From assembly GCA_023391775.1 (NCBI GenBank), contig JAEWAG010000068.1, positions 1 to 5,941 of the forward strand: a stretch of DNA of 5,941 nucleotides, in the 5' to 3' direction. This document shows positions 1 through 5,350 of the stretch, piece by piece. This DNA comes from Pseudomonadota bacterium. GTDB taxonomy: Bacteria > Pseudomonadota > Gammaproteobacteria > Xanthomonadales > Xanthomonadaceae. The position numbers were made by a program, and so were the translations under genes. The stretch's first letter is position 1. Each line of letters starts with the position of its first letter. Under the pieces are notes generated by a model. That model had not been told where the DNA came from. It saw only the letters and a list, made by a program, of their open reading frames with translations, and made no database searches.

Positions 1-220
1 CGGCACGCACGGCCGCCGGGCTGGTGAACAGCACCGCCGCGCAGTCCAGCGCGGCGTCAAGGGCCAGCAGGGCGGAGTCGTCGCCACGCAGCTGGATCTC
101 CCACGGCGACAGCGCCAGCAGGTGGCCACCCTGGCGCGCGGCAGCGCGGCGCATGCCGTCGTGGCCGCCGCGGGGACGCAGGGACACGAGGGTCCAGGCC
201 GGCGGGGAGTGCTGGGACAT
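1..220 (-). CDS. hemD: Uroporphyrinogen-III synthase, N-terminal part (runs off the left edge)
   Basis: HemD cyclises hydroxymethylbilane to uroporphyrinogen III, inverting ring D, in the cytosolic tetrapyrrole (heme/siroheme) pathway. Only the first 73 codons are present and the gene continues beyond base 1. The visible protein starts MSQHSPPAWTLVSLRPRGG and includes LRPRGGHDGMRRAAARQGG (about residues 14-32), LLALSPWEIQ (34-43) and VLFTSPAAVRA (63-73). These correspond to the first beta-strand with its Arg-Pro-x-Gly loop, and to the F-T-S-P/N-A-V segment of the HemD family. The frame is open throughout and has strong GC3 bias. The ATG at 218-220 has no Shine-Dalgarno sequence but lies just after a CATAAT box, so it may be translated from a leaderless mRNA. 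It is divergent from the thioesterase gene, with 55 bp between the starts. The identification rests on recalled family motifs; the C-terminal half cannot be checked here. Confidence 0.85.
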   Translation of the reverse strand, partial: MSQHSPPAWTLVSLRPRGGHDGMRRAAARQGGHLLALSPWEIQLRGDDSALLALDAALDCAAVLFTSPAAVRA

Positions 221-226
221 TCGGGC

Positions 227-232
227 ATTATG
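227..232 (-). promoter_or_regulatory. Putative -10 box of hemD
   Basis: On the minus strand CATAAT (5 of 6 matches to TATAAT) is followed by six bases, GCCCGA, and then the hemD ATG. Transcription would begin at or next to the A of the ATG. No convincing -35 hexamer is seen at 16-18 bp. The same bases read on the plus strand give CATTAT, a weaker -10 that could serve the divergent thioesterase gene. Confidence 0.4.
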
Positions 233-275
233 CGTGCTCCGCGCGGCCCGCCGCGCTCCCGACAGCCAGCACCGG

Positions 276-761
276 ATGACTGCAGCAAGCCCCACGGACC
301 CTTCCACCGCAGCGGTACAGGCATTGCTGGACGCGATCCCGCAGGCCCGCGCCATGCAGATCCGCATCGCCGCCGCCCGGGACGGCCGCCTGCACCTGCA
401 CGCCCCGCTGGCACCCAACGTCAACGACAAGGGCTCGGCCTTCGGCGGCAGCCTGGTGTCGCTGATGACCCTGGCCGGGTGGGGCCTGGCGACCTGGCAG
501 CTGGCCCGCGCCGGGATCAGCGCCGACGTCTACGTGGCCGACAGCAGCGTGCGCTACCTGGCGCCGCTGTACGACGCGCTGGAAGCGGAGGCCTGGCTGG
601 AGGAGGGCGACTGGGAGACCTTCATCTCCACCTTCCGCCAGCGCGGCCGCGCGCGCTGCCGGATCGCCGCGCGCATCACCCTGCCCGGTGGCGGCGAGGC
701 CACCGTGCTCAGCGCCCGCTTCGTGGCCAAGGGGCCGCCGCGACCCGATGCGGGCGGCTGA
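276..761 (+). CDS. YiiD C-terminal-type hotdog thioesterase (putative)
   Basis: A 161-residue soluble protein resembling the thioesterase domain found at the C-terminus of E. coli YiiD. This hotdog-fold family is predicted to hydrolyse acyl-CoA or acyl-ACP thioesters; the physiological substrate is unknown. The family signature is APLAPNVNDKGSAFGGSL (residues 43-60), followed by the central hotdog helix SLMTLAGWGLATWQLA (62-77) and beta-strands around VYVADSSVRYLAPL (85-98) and TFISTFRQRGRARCRIAARI (115-134). The GNAT domain that precedes this region in YiiD is absent, so this is a stand-alone thioesterase. The frame is open from base 24, but that upstream part is antisense to hemD. The ATG at 276 gives the family-length protein, although its ribosome binding site is poor. 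It is divergent from hemD and lies 34 bp upstream of the next gene in the same direction. Confidence 0.8.
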   Translation: MTAASPTDPSTAAVQALLDAIPQARAMQIRIAAARDGRLHLHAPLAPNVNDKGSAFGGSLVSLMTLAGWGLATWQLARAGISADVYVADSSVRYLAPLYDALEAEAWLEEGDWETFISTFRQRGRARCRIAARITLPGGGEATVLSARFVAKGPPRPDAGG

Positions 762-795
762 TAGCATGCGCGCACGTTCCGCCGGAGCCTGAGCA

Positions 796-1218
796 ATGCG
801 CCTGCCCGTGATCCTGCTGCTGGTCCTGACCGGCCTGCTGGCGTCGCTGCCGGCCGCGGCCCAGGGCAAGCGCCAGTCGGCCCGCCTGGAGCAGGCCCAG
901 TCGGCCTTCGCCGCCGCCGTGCGCTGGAGCGACTACGAGGACGCCCTGAAGCTGGTCGACCCGGCCTGGCTGCAGGCGCATCCGATGGATGGCGTGCGCA
1001 TCGAGCGCTACCGCCAGCTGCAGGTGACCAGCTACCGCGAGGGCGGCAGCGCCGTCATGCCTGATGGCACCGTGGTGCGCGAGGTCGAGGTCGGCGCGGT
1101 CAACCGGCACACCCAGGCCGAGCGCGTGGTGCGCTGGCGCGAACGCTGGCGCTGGGACCCGGAGGCAGGCCGCTGGTGGCAGGCTTCCGGGCTGCCGGAC
1201 TTCTGGGACGGACAGTAG
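796..1218 (+). CDS. Small exported protein of unknown function
   Basis: A 140-residue protein I cannot place in a named family. Residues 1-22 form a signal peptide: Arg2, a hydrophobic core VILLLVLTGLLASL and a signal-peptidase I site AAA|Q after residue 22. There is no lipobox cysteine, so a periplasmic location is expected. The mature part begins with a charged helix (KRQSARLEQAQSAFAAAVRW), then DYEDALKLVDPAWL (46-59), YRQLQVTSYREGG and two strands with a basic-aromatic tail (VVRWRERWRWDPEAGRWW, 111-128), ending DFWDGQ. The pattern of a helix followed by an alternating-strand sheet recalls NTF2/SnoaL-like folds, but this is only an impression. The ATG is supported by GGAG at 784-787, eight bases upstream. 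A weak GATAGC -10-like element lies near 762. It sits between the thioesterase and rhodanese genes, possibly cotranscribed with the former. Confidence 0.75.
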   Translation: MRLPVILLLVLTGLLASLPAAAQGKRQSARLEQAQSAFAAAVRWSDYEDALKLVDPAWLQAHPMDGVRIERYRQLQVTSYREGGSAVMPDGTVVREVEVGAVNRHTQAERVVRWRERWRWDPEAGRWWQASGLPDFWDGQ

Positions 1219-1244
1219 CCGGGCGTGGGCGCCGCCGGGGCTTG

Positions 1245-1253
1245 TGCGACAAT
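1245..1253 (+). promoter_or_regulatory. Putative extended -10 promoter of the rhodanese gene
   Basis: TGC followed by GACAAT forms an extended -10 (TGn plus 4 of 6 matches to TATAAT), 38 bp before the GTG start in the short gap after the exported-protein gene. No good -35 is seen, as expected for an extended -10 promoter. The same TGC-nAnAAT form appears before secB. Confidence 0.35.
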
Positions 1254-1291
1254 CGCCGCCCCATCCCGTCCGTACCAGAAGAACGCGCGCC

Positions 1292-1726
1292 GTGAATTTC
1301 GAGACCCTGATGGCCTTTGCCGGCCGCCACCCGATGCTGTCGCTGGCGCTGGCCGGTCTGACCGTGGCGATCATCTTCACCGAGATCAAGCGGCTGACCC
1401 GCGGCTACAAGAGCCTCAAGCCGGCCGAGCTGCCGCTGGTGGCCAATCAGCCCGGCGCGGTGGTGGTGGACCTGTCGGCGATCGCCGATTTCGAGAAGGG
1501 TCACATCGCCGGCAGCCGCAACGTCATTCCCAGCCAGTTCGATCCGGCCGGCAAGCTGCTGTCCGGCGCGCGCCAGTCGCCGGTGGTGGTGGTGTGCCGC
1601 AACGGCATGGCCTCGGCCGATGCGGCCGCCAAGCTGAAGAAGGCCGGCTTCGAGCAGGTCCACTGGCTGGACGGCGGCATCGCCGCCTGGCAGGCCGCCG
1701 GCCTGCCGTTGGGCAAGGGCCGCTGA
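1292..1726 (+). CDS. yibN: Membrane-anchored rhodanese-domain protein, YibN type
   Basis: A 144-residue protein with one N-terminal membrane anchor (about residues 14-30, MLSLALAGLTVAIIFTE) followed by a single rhodanese domain facing the cytoplasm. The domain shows VVVDLSAIADFEKGHIAGSRNVIP (57-80), containing the CH2A-like D-F-x-x-G-H-I-x-G-S motif, and the strand VVVVC with candidate active-site Cys102 in the loop CRNGMA (102-107). The C-terminal signature is VHWLDGGIAAWQAAGLPL (123-140). A persulfide-carrying sulfurtransferase activity is inferred; the substrate is unknown. GTG at 1292 is chosen because family members begin M-x-F-x-x-x-x-x-F-x-G-R-H-P right there, and AGAAGAA at 1277-1283 can act as the ribosome binding site. 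In E. coli the homologue precedes grxC-secB-gpsA; here secB follows directly. Confidence 0.88.
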   Translation: MNFETLMAFAGRHPMLSLALAGLTVAIIFTEIKRLTRGYKSLKPAELPLVANQPGAVVVDLSAIADFEKGHIAGSRNVIPSQFDPAGKLLSGARQSPVVVVCRNGMASADAAAKLKKAGFEQVHWLDGGIAAWQAAGLPLGKGR

Positions 1727-1743
1727 CCGGCGCGCCGCGCCGG
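1727..1743 (+). terminator. GC-only hairpin directly after the rhodanese stop codon, no U-tract
   Basis: Starting on the base after the TGA, an 8-base arm, one central base and the exact reverse-complement arm form a perfect dyad. It folds as a 7-bp all-GC stem with a 3-nt loop. No run of T follows, so it is not a classical intrinsic terminator. It could protect the mRNA 3' end, pause polymerase or attenuate read-through into secB, which has its own likely promoter a few bases downstream. Confidence 0.4.
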
Positions 1744-1750
1744 CCGCCCG

Positions 1751-1759
1751 TGCAATAAT
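1751..1759 (+). promoter_or_regulatory. Putative extended -10 promoter of secB
   Basis: TGC followed by AATAAT (5 of 6 to consensus) gives an extended -10 immediately after the hairpin that follows the rhodanese gene. The predicted start near 1766 would give secB a leader of roughly 54 nt carrying the GGAG ribosome binding site at 1810-1813. Confidence 0.5.
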
Positions 1760-1819
1760 CCCGAGTTCGTTCCCGGCCGGTTCAGACACGGCCTCTATCC
1801 GCGATTCCTGGAGTCAGAA

Positions 1820-2350
1820 ATGTCCGACGAAACCACCAACGGCGCTGCCGCTGCCGCCAACCCGCAGGAAGCCGCTGGCCCGGCCTTCACCGTCGAGAAG
1901 ATCTACGTCAAGGACGTTTCCTTCGAGTCGCCCAATTCGCCGGCCGTCTTCGGCGAGGCCGGCCAGCCGGACCTGCAGCTGAACCTCAACCAGCGCGTGC
2001 AGCGCCTGAACGAAAACGCCTTCGAGGTCTCCCTGCGCGTCACCCTGACCTGCAAGGTCGGCGAGAAGACCGCCTACGTGGCAGAGGTCGACCAGGCCGG
2101 CGTGTTCGGCATCGCCGGCCTGCCGCCGCAGGGCGTGGACGTGCTGCTCGGCACCCAGTGCCCGAACATCCTGTTCCCGTACGTGCGCCAGATCGTCGGC
2201 GAGCTGGTCCAGGCCGGTGGCTTCCCGCCGTTCCTGCTGCAGCCGATCAACTTCGACGCCCTGTACGCCGAGACCCTGCGCCAGCGCCAGGCGCAGCAGG
2301 CCGAAGGCAACACCGACATCGCCTCGGCCGAGCCGGCCGGCAACGCCTGA
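1820..2350 (+). CDS. secB: Protein-export chaperone SecB
   Basis: SecB is a cytosolic tetrameric chaperone that holds preproteins unfolded and delivers them to SecA for Sec-dependent export. The 176-residue product carries the family core: [15 protein letters not shown] (27-41), [30 protein letters not shown] (72-101), [21 protein letters not shown] (110-130) and [24 protein letters not shown] (133-156). It is about 20 residues longer than the E. coli protein (155). The extra length is an Ala-rich N-terminal tail (residues 1-22) and a C-terminal tail (157-176), both probably disordered. The ATG has a good ribosome binding site, GGAG at 1810-1813, six bases upstream. gpsA follows after 19 bp, so the two are probably cotranscribed, as in E. 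coli. grxC, the usual upstream partner, is missing. Confidence 0.97.
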   Translation: MSDETTNGAAAAANPQEAAGPAFTVEKIYVKDVSFESPNSPAVFGEAGQPDLQLNLNQRVQRLNENAFEVSLRVTLTCKVGEKTAYVAEVDQAGVFGIAGLPPQGVDVLLGTQCPNILFPYVRQIVGELVQAGGFPPFLLQPINFDALYAETLRQRQAQQAEGNTDIASAEPAGNA

Positions 2351-2369
2351 TCCAGGCGCTGGCGTTCCG

Positions 2370-3401
2370 ATGACTGTCGAAACCGGCAGCAACAGGCTGG
2401 CAGTCCTCGGCGCCGGCTCGTGGGGCACGGCCCTGGCGACGCTGACCGCGCGCAACGGCCTGGCCACCACGCTGTGGGGCCGGGACGCGGCGGTGGTCGA
2501 GGCGATCGACAGCCGCCACGAGAACCCGCGTTACCTCCCCGGCATTCCGCTGCCGGGGAGCCTGCGTGCCACCACCGACCTGGCCGCCGCCGTTGCCGGC
2601 TGCGACTGGGTGCTGGTGGTGGTGCCTTCGCACGCCTTCACCGAGACCCTGCACGCGCTCAAGCCGCTGCTGCCGGCCGGTGCCGGCGTGGCGTGGGCGA
2701 CCAAGGGCTTCGAGCCAGGTTCGGGCCGCTTCCTGCACGAGGTTGCCGCCGACGTCCTGGGCGCGTCGGTCCCGCTGGCCGTGGTCACCGGGCCGTCCTT
2801 CGCCAAGGAAGTCACCCTGGGCCTGCCCACGGCGGTGACCGTGCATGGCGAGGACGCCGCATTTACCCGCCAGGTCGCCTCGGGCCTGCATGGCCCGGCC
2901 TTCCGCGCCTACACCGGCGACGACATGGTCGGCGCCGAGCTGGGTGGTGCGATGAAGAACGTACTGGCCGTGGCCACCGGCGTGGCCGATGGCATGGAGC
3001 TGGGCCTCAACGCCCGCGCCGGCCTGAGCACCCGCGGCCTCACCGAGATGCTGCGCCTGGCCGCGGCCATCGGCGCCCGTCCGGAAACCCTGATGGGCCT
3101 GGCTGGCCTTGGCGACCTGGTGCTGACCTGCACCGGCGACCTGTCACGCAACCGCCGCCTGGGCCTGGCCCTGGGGCGCGGCAAGCAGCTGGACGAGGCG
3201 GTGCGCGAGATCGGCCAGGTGGTCGAGTCGGTGCAGACCGCCAACGAGGTCATGCGCCTGGCCGGACGCCACGGCGTGGAACTGCCGATTTCGGCCGGCG
3301 TGCACGCGGTGCTGCATGGCGAGCTGACCCCGCGCCAGGGGCTGGAACAGCTGCTGGCCCGCGAGCAGAAGCCCGAGTACCCGGAAACCCTGTTCCGCTG
3401 A
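2370..3401 (+). CDS. gpsA: NAD(P)H-dependent glycerol-3-phosphate dehydrogenase
   Basis: GpsA reduces dihydroxyacetone phosphate to sn-glycerol 3-phosphate in the cytosol, supplying the backbone for phospholipids. The 343-residue protein has the N-terminal Rossmann dinucleotide motif [10 protein letters not shown] (14-23), [14 protein letters not shown] (52-65), VPSHAF (85-90), [16 protein letters not shown] (110-125) and [11 protein letters not shown] (138-148). The C-terminal helical domain has [28 protein letters not shown] (192-219) with the likely catalytic Lys196, then [23 protein letters not shown] (243-265). Lys112, Lys146 and Arg260-Asn261 fall in the conserved substrate and cofactor segments. 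Length is normal for the family. The frame is open from 2217 inside secB, but ATG 2370 places the Rossmann motif at the usual distance; its ribosome binding site is weak, so translational coupling to secB is plausible. cysE, which often follows gpsA, is absent. Confidence 0.97.
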   Translation: MTVETGSNRLAVLGAGSWGTALATLTARNGLATTLWGRDAAVVEAIDSRHENPRYLPGIPLPGSLRATTDLAAAVAGCDWVLVVVPSHAFTETLHALKPLLPAGAGVAWATKGFEPGSGRFLHEVAADVLGASVPLAVVTGPSFAKEVTLGLPTAVTVHGEDAAFTRQVASGLHGPAFRAYTGDDMVGAELGGAMKNVLAVATGVADGMELGLNARAGLSTRGLTEMLRLAAAIGARPETLMGLAGLGDLVLTCTGDLSRNRRLGLALGRGKQLDEAVREIGQVVESVQTANEVMRLAGRHGVELPISAGVHAVLHGELTPRQGLEQLLAREQKPEYPETLFR

Positions 3402-3425
3402 GGGCCTGGCGGCGCCTGCGACTCC

Positions 3426-3445
3426 CGCCTGCACGTCAGCAGGCG
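3426..3445 (+). terminator. Hairpin downstream of gpsA, no U-tract
   Basis: A 7-bp stem (3426-3432 with 3439-3445) and a 6-nt loop lie 25 bp after the gpsA stop. The left arm CGCCTGC also occurs at 3413-3419, so the right arm has two alternative partners; the outer one extends to 8 bp (3412-3419 with 3439-3446). The absence of a T-run argues against a classical intrinsic terminator. It may mark the gpsA mRNA end through trimming or Rho-dependent termination. Confidence 0.35.
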
Positions 3446-3458
3446 CTATCGACTCCGC

Positions 3459-3490
3459 ATAAAGAAAGAGCCCGGCACGAGGCCGGGCTC
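3459..3490 (-). terminator. Rho-independent terminator of the Ax21-family gene
   Basis: Read on the minus strand, a perfect 9-bp stem GAGCCCGGC/GCCGGGCTC (3482-3490 with 3468-3476) with a 5-nt loop is followed at once by TTTCTTTAT. This is a textbook intrinsic terminator in the minus direction. On the plus strand the A-rich tract precedes the hairpin and no T-run follows, so it is unlikely to terminate gpsA efficiently. It lies about 100 nt beyond the stop codon of the Ax21-family gene. Confidence 0.85.
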
Positions 3491-3495
3491 CGGGT

Positions 3496-3524
3496 GCTGG
3501 CGTGGGGGAGGGGAGCACGCCAGC
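3496..3524 (-). other. Second inverted repeat in the 3' UTR of the Ax21-family gene
   Basis: GCTGGCGTG (3496-3504) and CACGCCAGC (3516-3524) form a perfect 9-bp stem around an 11-nt loop that is all purine on the plus strand (all pyrimidine in the minus-strand RNA). It lies just before the intrinsic terminator in the minus direction, so the Ax21 transcript would end in two consecutive hairpins. Its role is unknown; RNA stabilisation or a 3'-UTR-derived small RNA is possible. Confidence 0.5.
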
Positions 3525-3588
3525 GCCGCATTGCAGGACCGGTCGGGGGAGAGAGAGACCTCCCGGCCCTGCGCGGACCTTCAGCGCA

Positions 3589-4149
3589 TCACCAGGTGAA
3601 GCGCGGACCGATGAACCACTGGGTGTCGCCGTCGACGAACTTCACGTCGCCGCTCACGCCCCAGTTCTGGTTGATCCTGGCCAGGGCGCCCACGCGGCCG
3701 TAGAACTCGCCGTCGTACTCGTCGCCGTCCTCGTAACCGGCCATCGCATAGCCCTCGAAGTTCGGGTGCAGCGAACCGCGCACGCCGACCTCGGCGCTCC
3801 AGCCGTCGTAATCGAAGCCACGGCCGGCGTCGAACTTCTCGTAGGCGACGCGGGTGACCAGGTCGGCGCGCGGGGCGATCTCGCGGTTGTAGCCGACGCC
3901 GAAGCGGTACTGGTCGAAGTCGATCGAGCTGTCCTCGATCTCCTGGTTGCTGTAGCCACCGAACAGGTGGAAGTTCGGGGCGATGGCCACCGAGCCGTCC
4001 AGGCCGAAACCGTCGGCATCGGCGCCGTCGGTGTTGGTGGCGGCGTAGCCACCCTGGACGTAGTTGTACGACACACCTTCAGCGGCGCTGGCAGCGAACG
4101 GCAGGGTGGCGACCAGGGCCAGGGCAAGCAGGGAATTCTTCTTCTTCAT
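3589..4149 (-). CDS. ax21: Ax21-family outer-membrane protein
   Basis: A 186-residue predicted outer-membrane beta-barrel of the xanthomonad Ax21 family. MKKKNSLLALALVATLPFAASA is a signal peptide, likely cleaved ASA|A after residue 22. The mature protein starts AEGVSYNYVQGGYAATNTDG (23-42), matching the N-terminal region characteristic of Ax21. Amphipathic strands rich in aromatic residues and Gly follow (FHLFGGYS 60-67, YRFGVGYN 81-88, VAYEKFDAG 101-109, GYAMAGYEDGDEYDGEFYGRVGALARINQNWG 133-164), and the protein ends FIGPRFTW, a C-terminal aromatic typical of BAM-assembled barrels. Function is unsettled; links to biofilm, motility and quorum-type signalling have been proposed, and the claim that Ax21 activates rice XA21 was retracted. 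The frame is open up to 4233, but the signal peptide fixes the ATG at 4149, with AGAGAG shortly upstream. The mature part is acidic. Confidence 0.9.
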   Translation of the reverse strand: MKKKNSLLALALVATLPFAASAAEGVSYNYVQGGYAATNTDGADADGFGLDGSVAIAPNFHLFGGYSNQEIEDSSIDFDQYRFGVGYNREIAPRADLVTRVAYEKFDAGRGFDYDGWSAEVGVRGSLHPNFEGYAMAGYEDGDEYDGEFYGRVGALARINQNWGVSGDVKFVDGDTQWFIGPRFTW

Positions 4150-4194
4150 CGCGGACTCTCTTGTCTCGTCGTTGTTATGTGCCGGCGCTGTCAT

Positions 4195-4227
4195 CGCCAG
4201 GCAGGGCGCATTATTCGCCCCCTGGCG
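4195..4227 (-). promoter_or_regulatory. Dyad enclosing the likely -10 box of the Ax21-family gene
   Basis: Arms CGCCAGG (4195-4201) and CCTGGCG (4221-4227), plus inner arms GGGCG (4204-4208) and CGCCC (4216-4220), make a 12-bp stem with a 2-nt bulge and a 7-nt AT-rich centre. That centre, read on the minus strand, contains AATAAT (4215-4210), the best -10 candidate for the gene, about 60 bp before its ATG. At the 17-bp position the -35 is a weak AGGTCA. A dyad around a -10 box suggests a repressor operator. If the start were further upstream, it would instead be a stable 5'-UTR hairpin. Confidence 0.45.
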
Positions 4228-4320
4228 CAACATGACCTGAATATAGAACTGACCAGTACATAAATTTCCGGTCGCGCCCGGGAACTCCCGCCAGGTACGC
4301 GTGTCGCGGCGCCGTCTGCC

Positions 4321-4898
4321 TCACCCAGCGCAGTGGCCGGTTCCGGCGCAGCGCTCCACCGGGGCAATGGCGTTGGTCCCCATGTGCAGCAGGGTGGCCG
4401 GCACCAGGGAGCGGGTCTCGAGCACCATTGCGCCCAGCAGCAGGCCGGTGACGGTAAAGACCAGCAGGGAGAGCGGGTCGTACCGGCCATGCAGGGCGAC
4501 CCACATGTCAGTGAAGGCCACGCATCCGGCCAGCAGGCCGAAGCGCCGCGAGATGCCGTGCAGCATCACCCGGCGGAACAGGTATTCCTCCACCACCGGC
4601 CCGACCACGACCACCAGCACCACCAGCTGCAGCAGGTGCCAGCTGGCCAGCGCCTCATCCAGGGCCCCGGTCCGGGCTCGGGTAAATGGGCGGCCAGCCA
4701 GGGCTCGAACGCCACCAGCAGCACATAGGCCAGGATGAGCGCCGCGCCCTGCAGGCGCAGGCGCGGGCGGCGGACCGGGGACTCCAGCGACAACCAGGCC
4801 GACCAGAACAAGGCCAGCCCGGACATGCCGGCGAATACGACCAGGGCGAACACGAACTCCAGGGTGCTGATCTCCAGATGCCGGGTCTTGCATGACAC
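4321..4898 (-). pseudogene. CPBP-family intramembrane metalloprotease gene, frameshifted near 4665-4690
   Basis: CPBP (CAAX protease/bacteriocin-processing, Abi) proteins are polytopic membrane metalloproteases. Two frames must be joined. The first (from a GTG at 4898) encodes two membrane segments, LEFVFALVVFAGMSGLALFW and LQGAALILAYVLLVAFEPWL, and after HLPEPG turns into Trp/Arg-rich nonsense ending at 4566. The second resumes at about 4671 with TGALDEALASWHLLQLVVL and runs to a TGA at 4321. One inserted base (for example a third G at 4672-4673) restores a 192-residue protein. All motifs survive: E104-E105-x3-R109 (EEYLFR), W133-x3-H137 (Trp where Phe is usual) and H172-x3-N176. The first frame has a TGA five codons above the GTG and no good ribosome binding site, so the start is uncertain. 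Intact motifs suggest a recent mutation or a base-call error in a GC run. Substrate unknown. Confidence 0.75.
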
Positions 4899-5160
4899 GC
4901 AGGCCCGGTTTCACGAGTCTCCCGTTCAGTACGTGGGCCAGCGCCCGCCGTGGATGTCGTCCCCAGTCACCCTTCCAGACGCTTCGGCCCGGCGGACCGC
5001 AGCCGGGGTGCCGCGTCCTGCAAGACATCGCGGCTGTTGGCGGCGCACGCAGGTCGAGCCTGTCGCCGCCACCGATATCGCTGCAGCCCTGTCGACTGGA
5101 TAGTGAGCGCGCGGATTTCCAGGCGTCCTTCCATGGATTACGCAGAGCCTCTGTGCCGGG

Positions 5161-5178
5161 ATCCGGGATGTCCCGGAT
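5161..5178. repeat. Perfect inverted repeat, 7-8 bp arms
   Basis: ATCCGGGA (5161-5168) and TCCCGGAT (5171-5178) are exact reverse complements separated by TG. As RNA this gives a 7-bp stem with a 4-nt loop. Related CCGGG-type words flank it on both sides (5156-5160 and 5182-5187), so alternative pairings exist. Confidence 0.55.
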
Positions 5179-5194
5179 GCTTCCCGGTTGCAGA

Positions 5195-5224
5195 GGCCGC
5201 GGGATGCATGGATGCACCGCGGCC
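5195..5224. repeat. Strong hairpin, 12 bp with a 2-nt bulge
   Basis: GGCCGCGG (5195-5202) pairs with CCGCGGCC (5217-5224). After a GA bulge (5203-5204), TGCA (5205-5208) pairs with TGCA (5213-5216) around a TGGA loop. This is the most stable hairpin in the gene-free stretch. No T-run follows on either strand, so it is not an intrinsic terminator. Confidence 0.6.
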
Positions 5225-5289
5225 GCTGGGCATGGGGAAGGGTCACGCCCGTTGCCTGGCGCTCCAGTCGGCGGAAGCACGATTGCATG

Positions 5290-5305
5290 GTCGGGTTTTC
5301 CCGAC
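5290..5305. repeat. Perfect 6-bp hairpin with a TTTT/AAAA loop
   Basis: GTCGGG (5290-5295) and CCCGAC (5300-5305) enclose TTTT. It lies about 110 bp beyond the trmL stop in the minus direction, but no U-run follows it there (CATGCAATC), so evidence for termination is weak. Confidence 0.45.
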
Positions 5306-5350
5306 GCGGTGTATGACGCGGGAGGTGCCCTGCAGCCGGCGACGCCTGAT

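Noticed and set aside
24..275. In-frame upstream extension of the thioesterase to base 24
   Set aside because: It lies antisense to the clearly coding hemD N-terminus and has Arg/Ser/Ala-rich shadow composition; the hotdog domain is complete from the ATG at 276.
2217..2369. Upstream extension of gpsA into secB
   Set aside because: The Rossmann motif sits at the normal distance from the ATG at 2370, and the extra part is the +1-frame shadow of secB.
1814..2470. 218-codon minus-strand open frame opposite secB
   Set aside because: Antisense shadow of secB and the start of gpsA caused by high GC3; no domain pattern.
3468..3490. Bidirectional terminator shared by gpsA and the Ax21-family gene
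   Set aside because: Only the minus direction has a U-tract after the hairpin; the plus side is followed by CGGGTG.
2420..3703. 427-codon plus-strand open frame overlapping gpsA
   Set aside because: Gly/Arg/Pro-rich shadow of gpsA in another frame; gpsA matches its family along its whole length.
3502..4263. 253-codon plus-strand open frame opposite the Ax21-family gene
   Set aside because: Mirror of a real beta-barrel gene with a signal peptide and terminator on the other strand; the Val/Ala-rich product is a typical antisense artefact.
4660..4690. Programmed ribosomal frameshift in the CPBP gene
   Set aside because: No slippery heptamer or A/U-rich shift site is present; a single missing base in a GC run explains the data more simply.
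5155..5225. CRISPR-like or tandem repeat array
   Set aside because: The words are palindromic and similar but not regularly spaced, and no repeat-spacer periodicity is present.
4899..5280. Minus-strand extension of the CPBP second frame to 5280 as a long N-terminal domain
   Set aside because: The stretch is Pro/Arg/Gly-rich with no membrane or domain features; the true upstream half of the protein is in the other frame (4671-4898).
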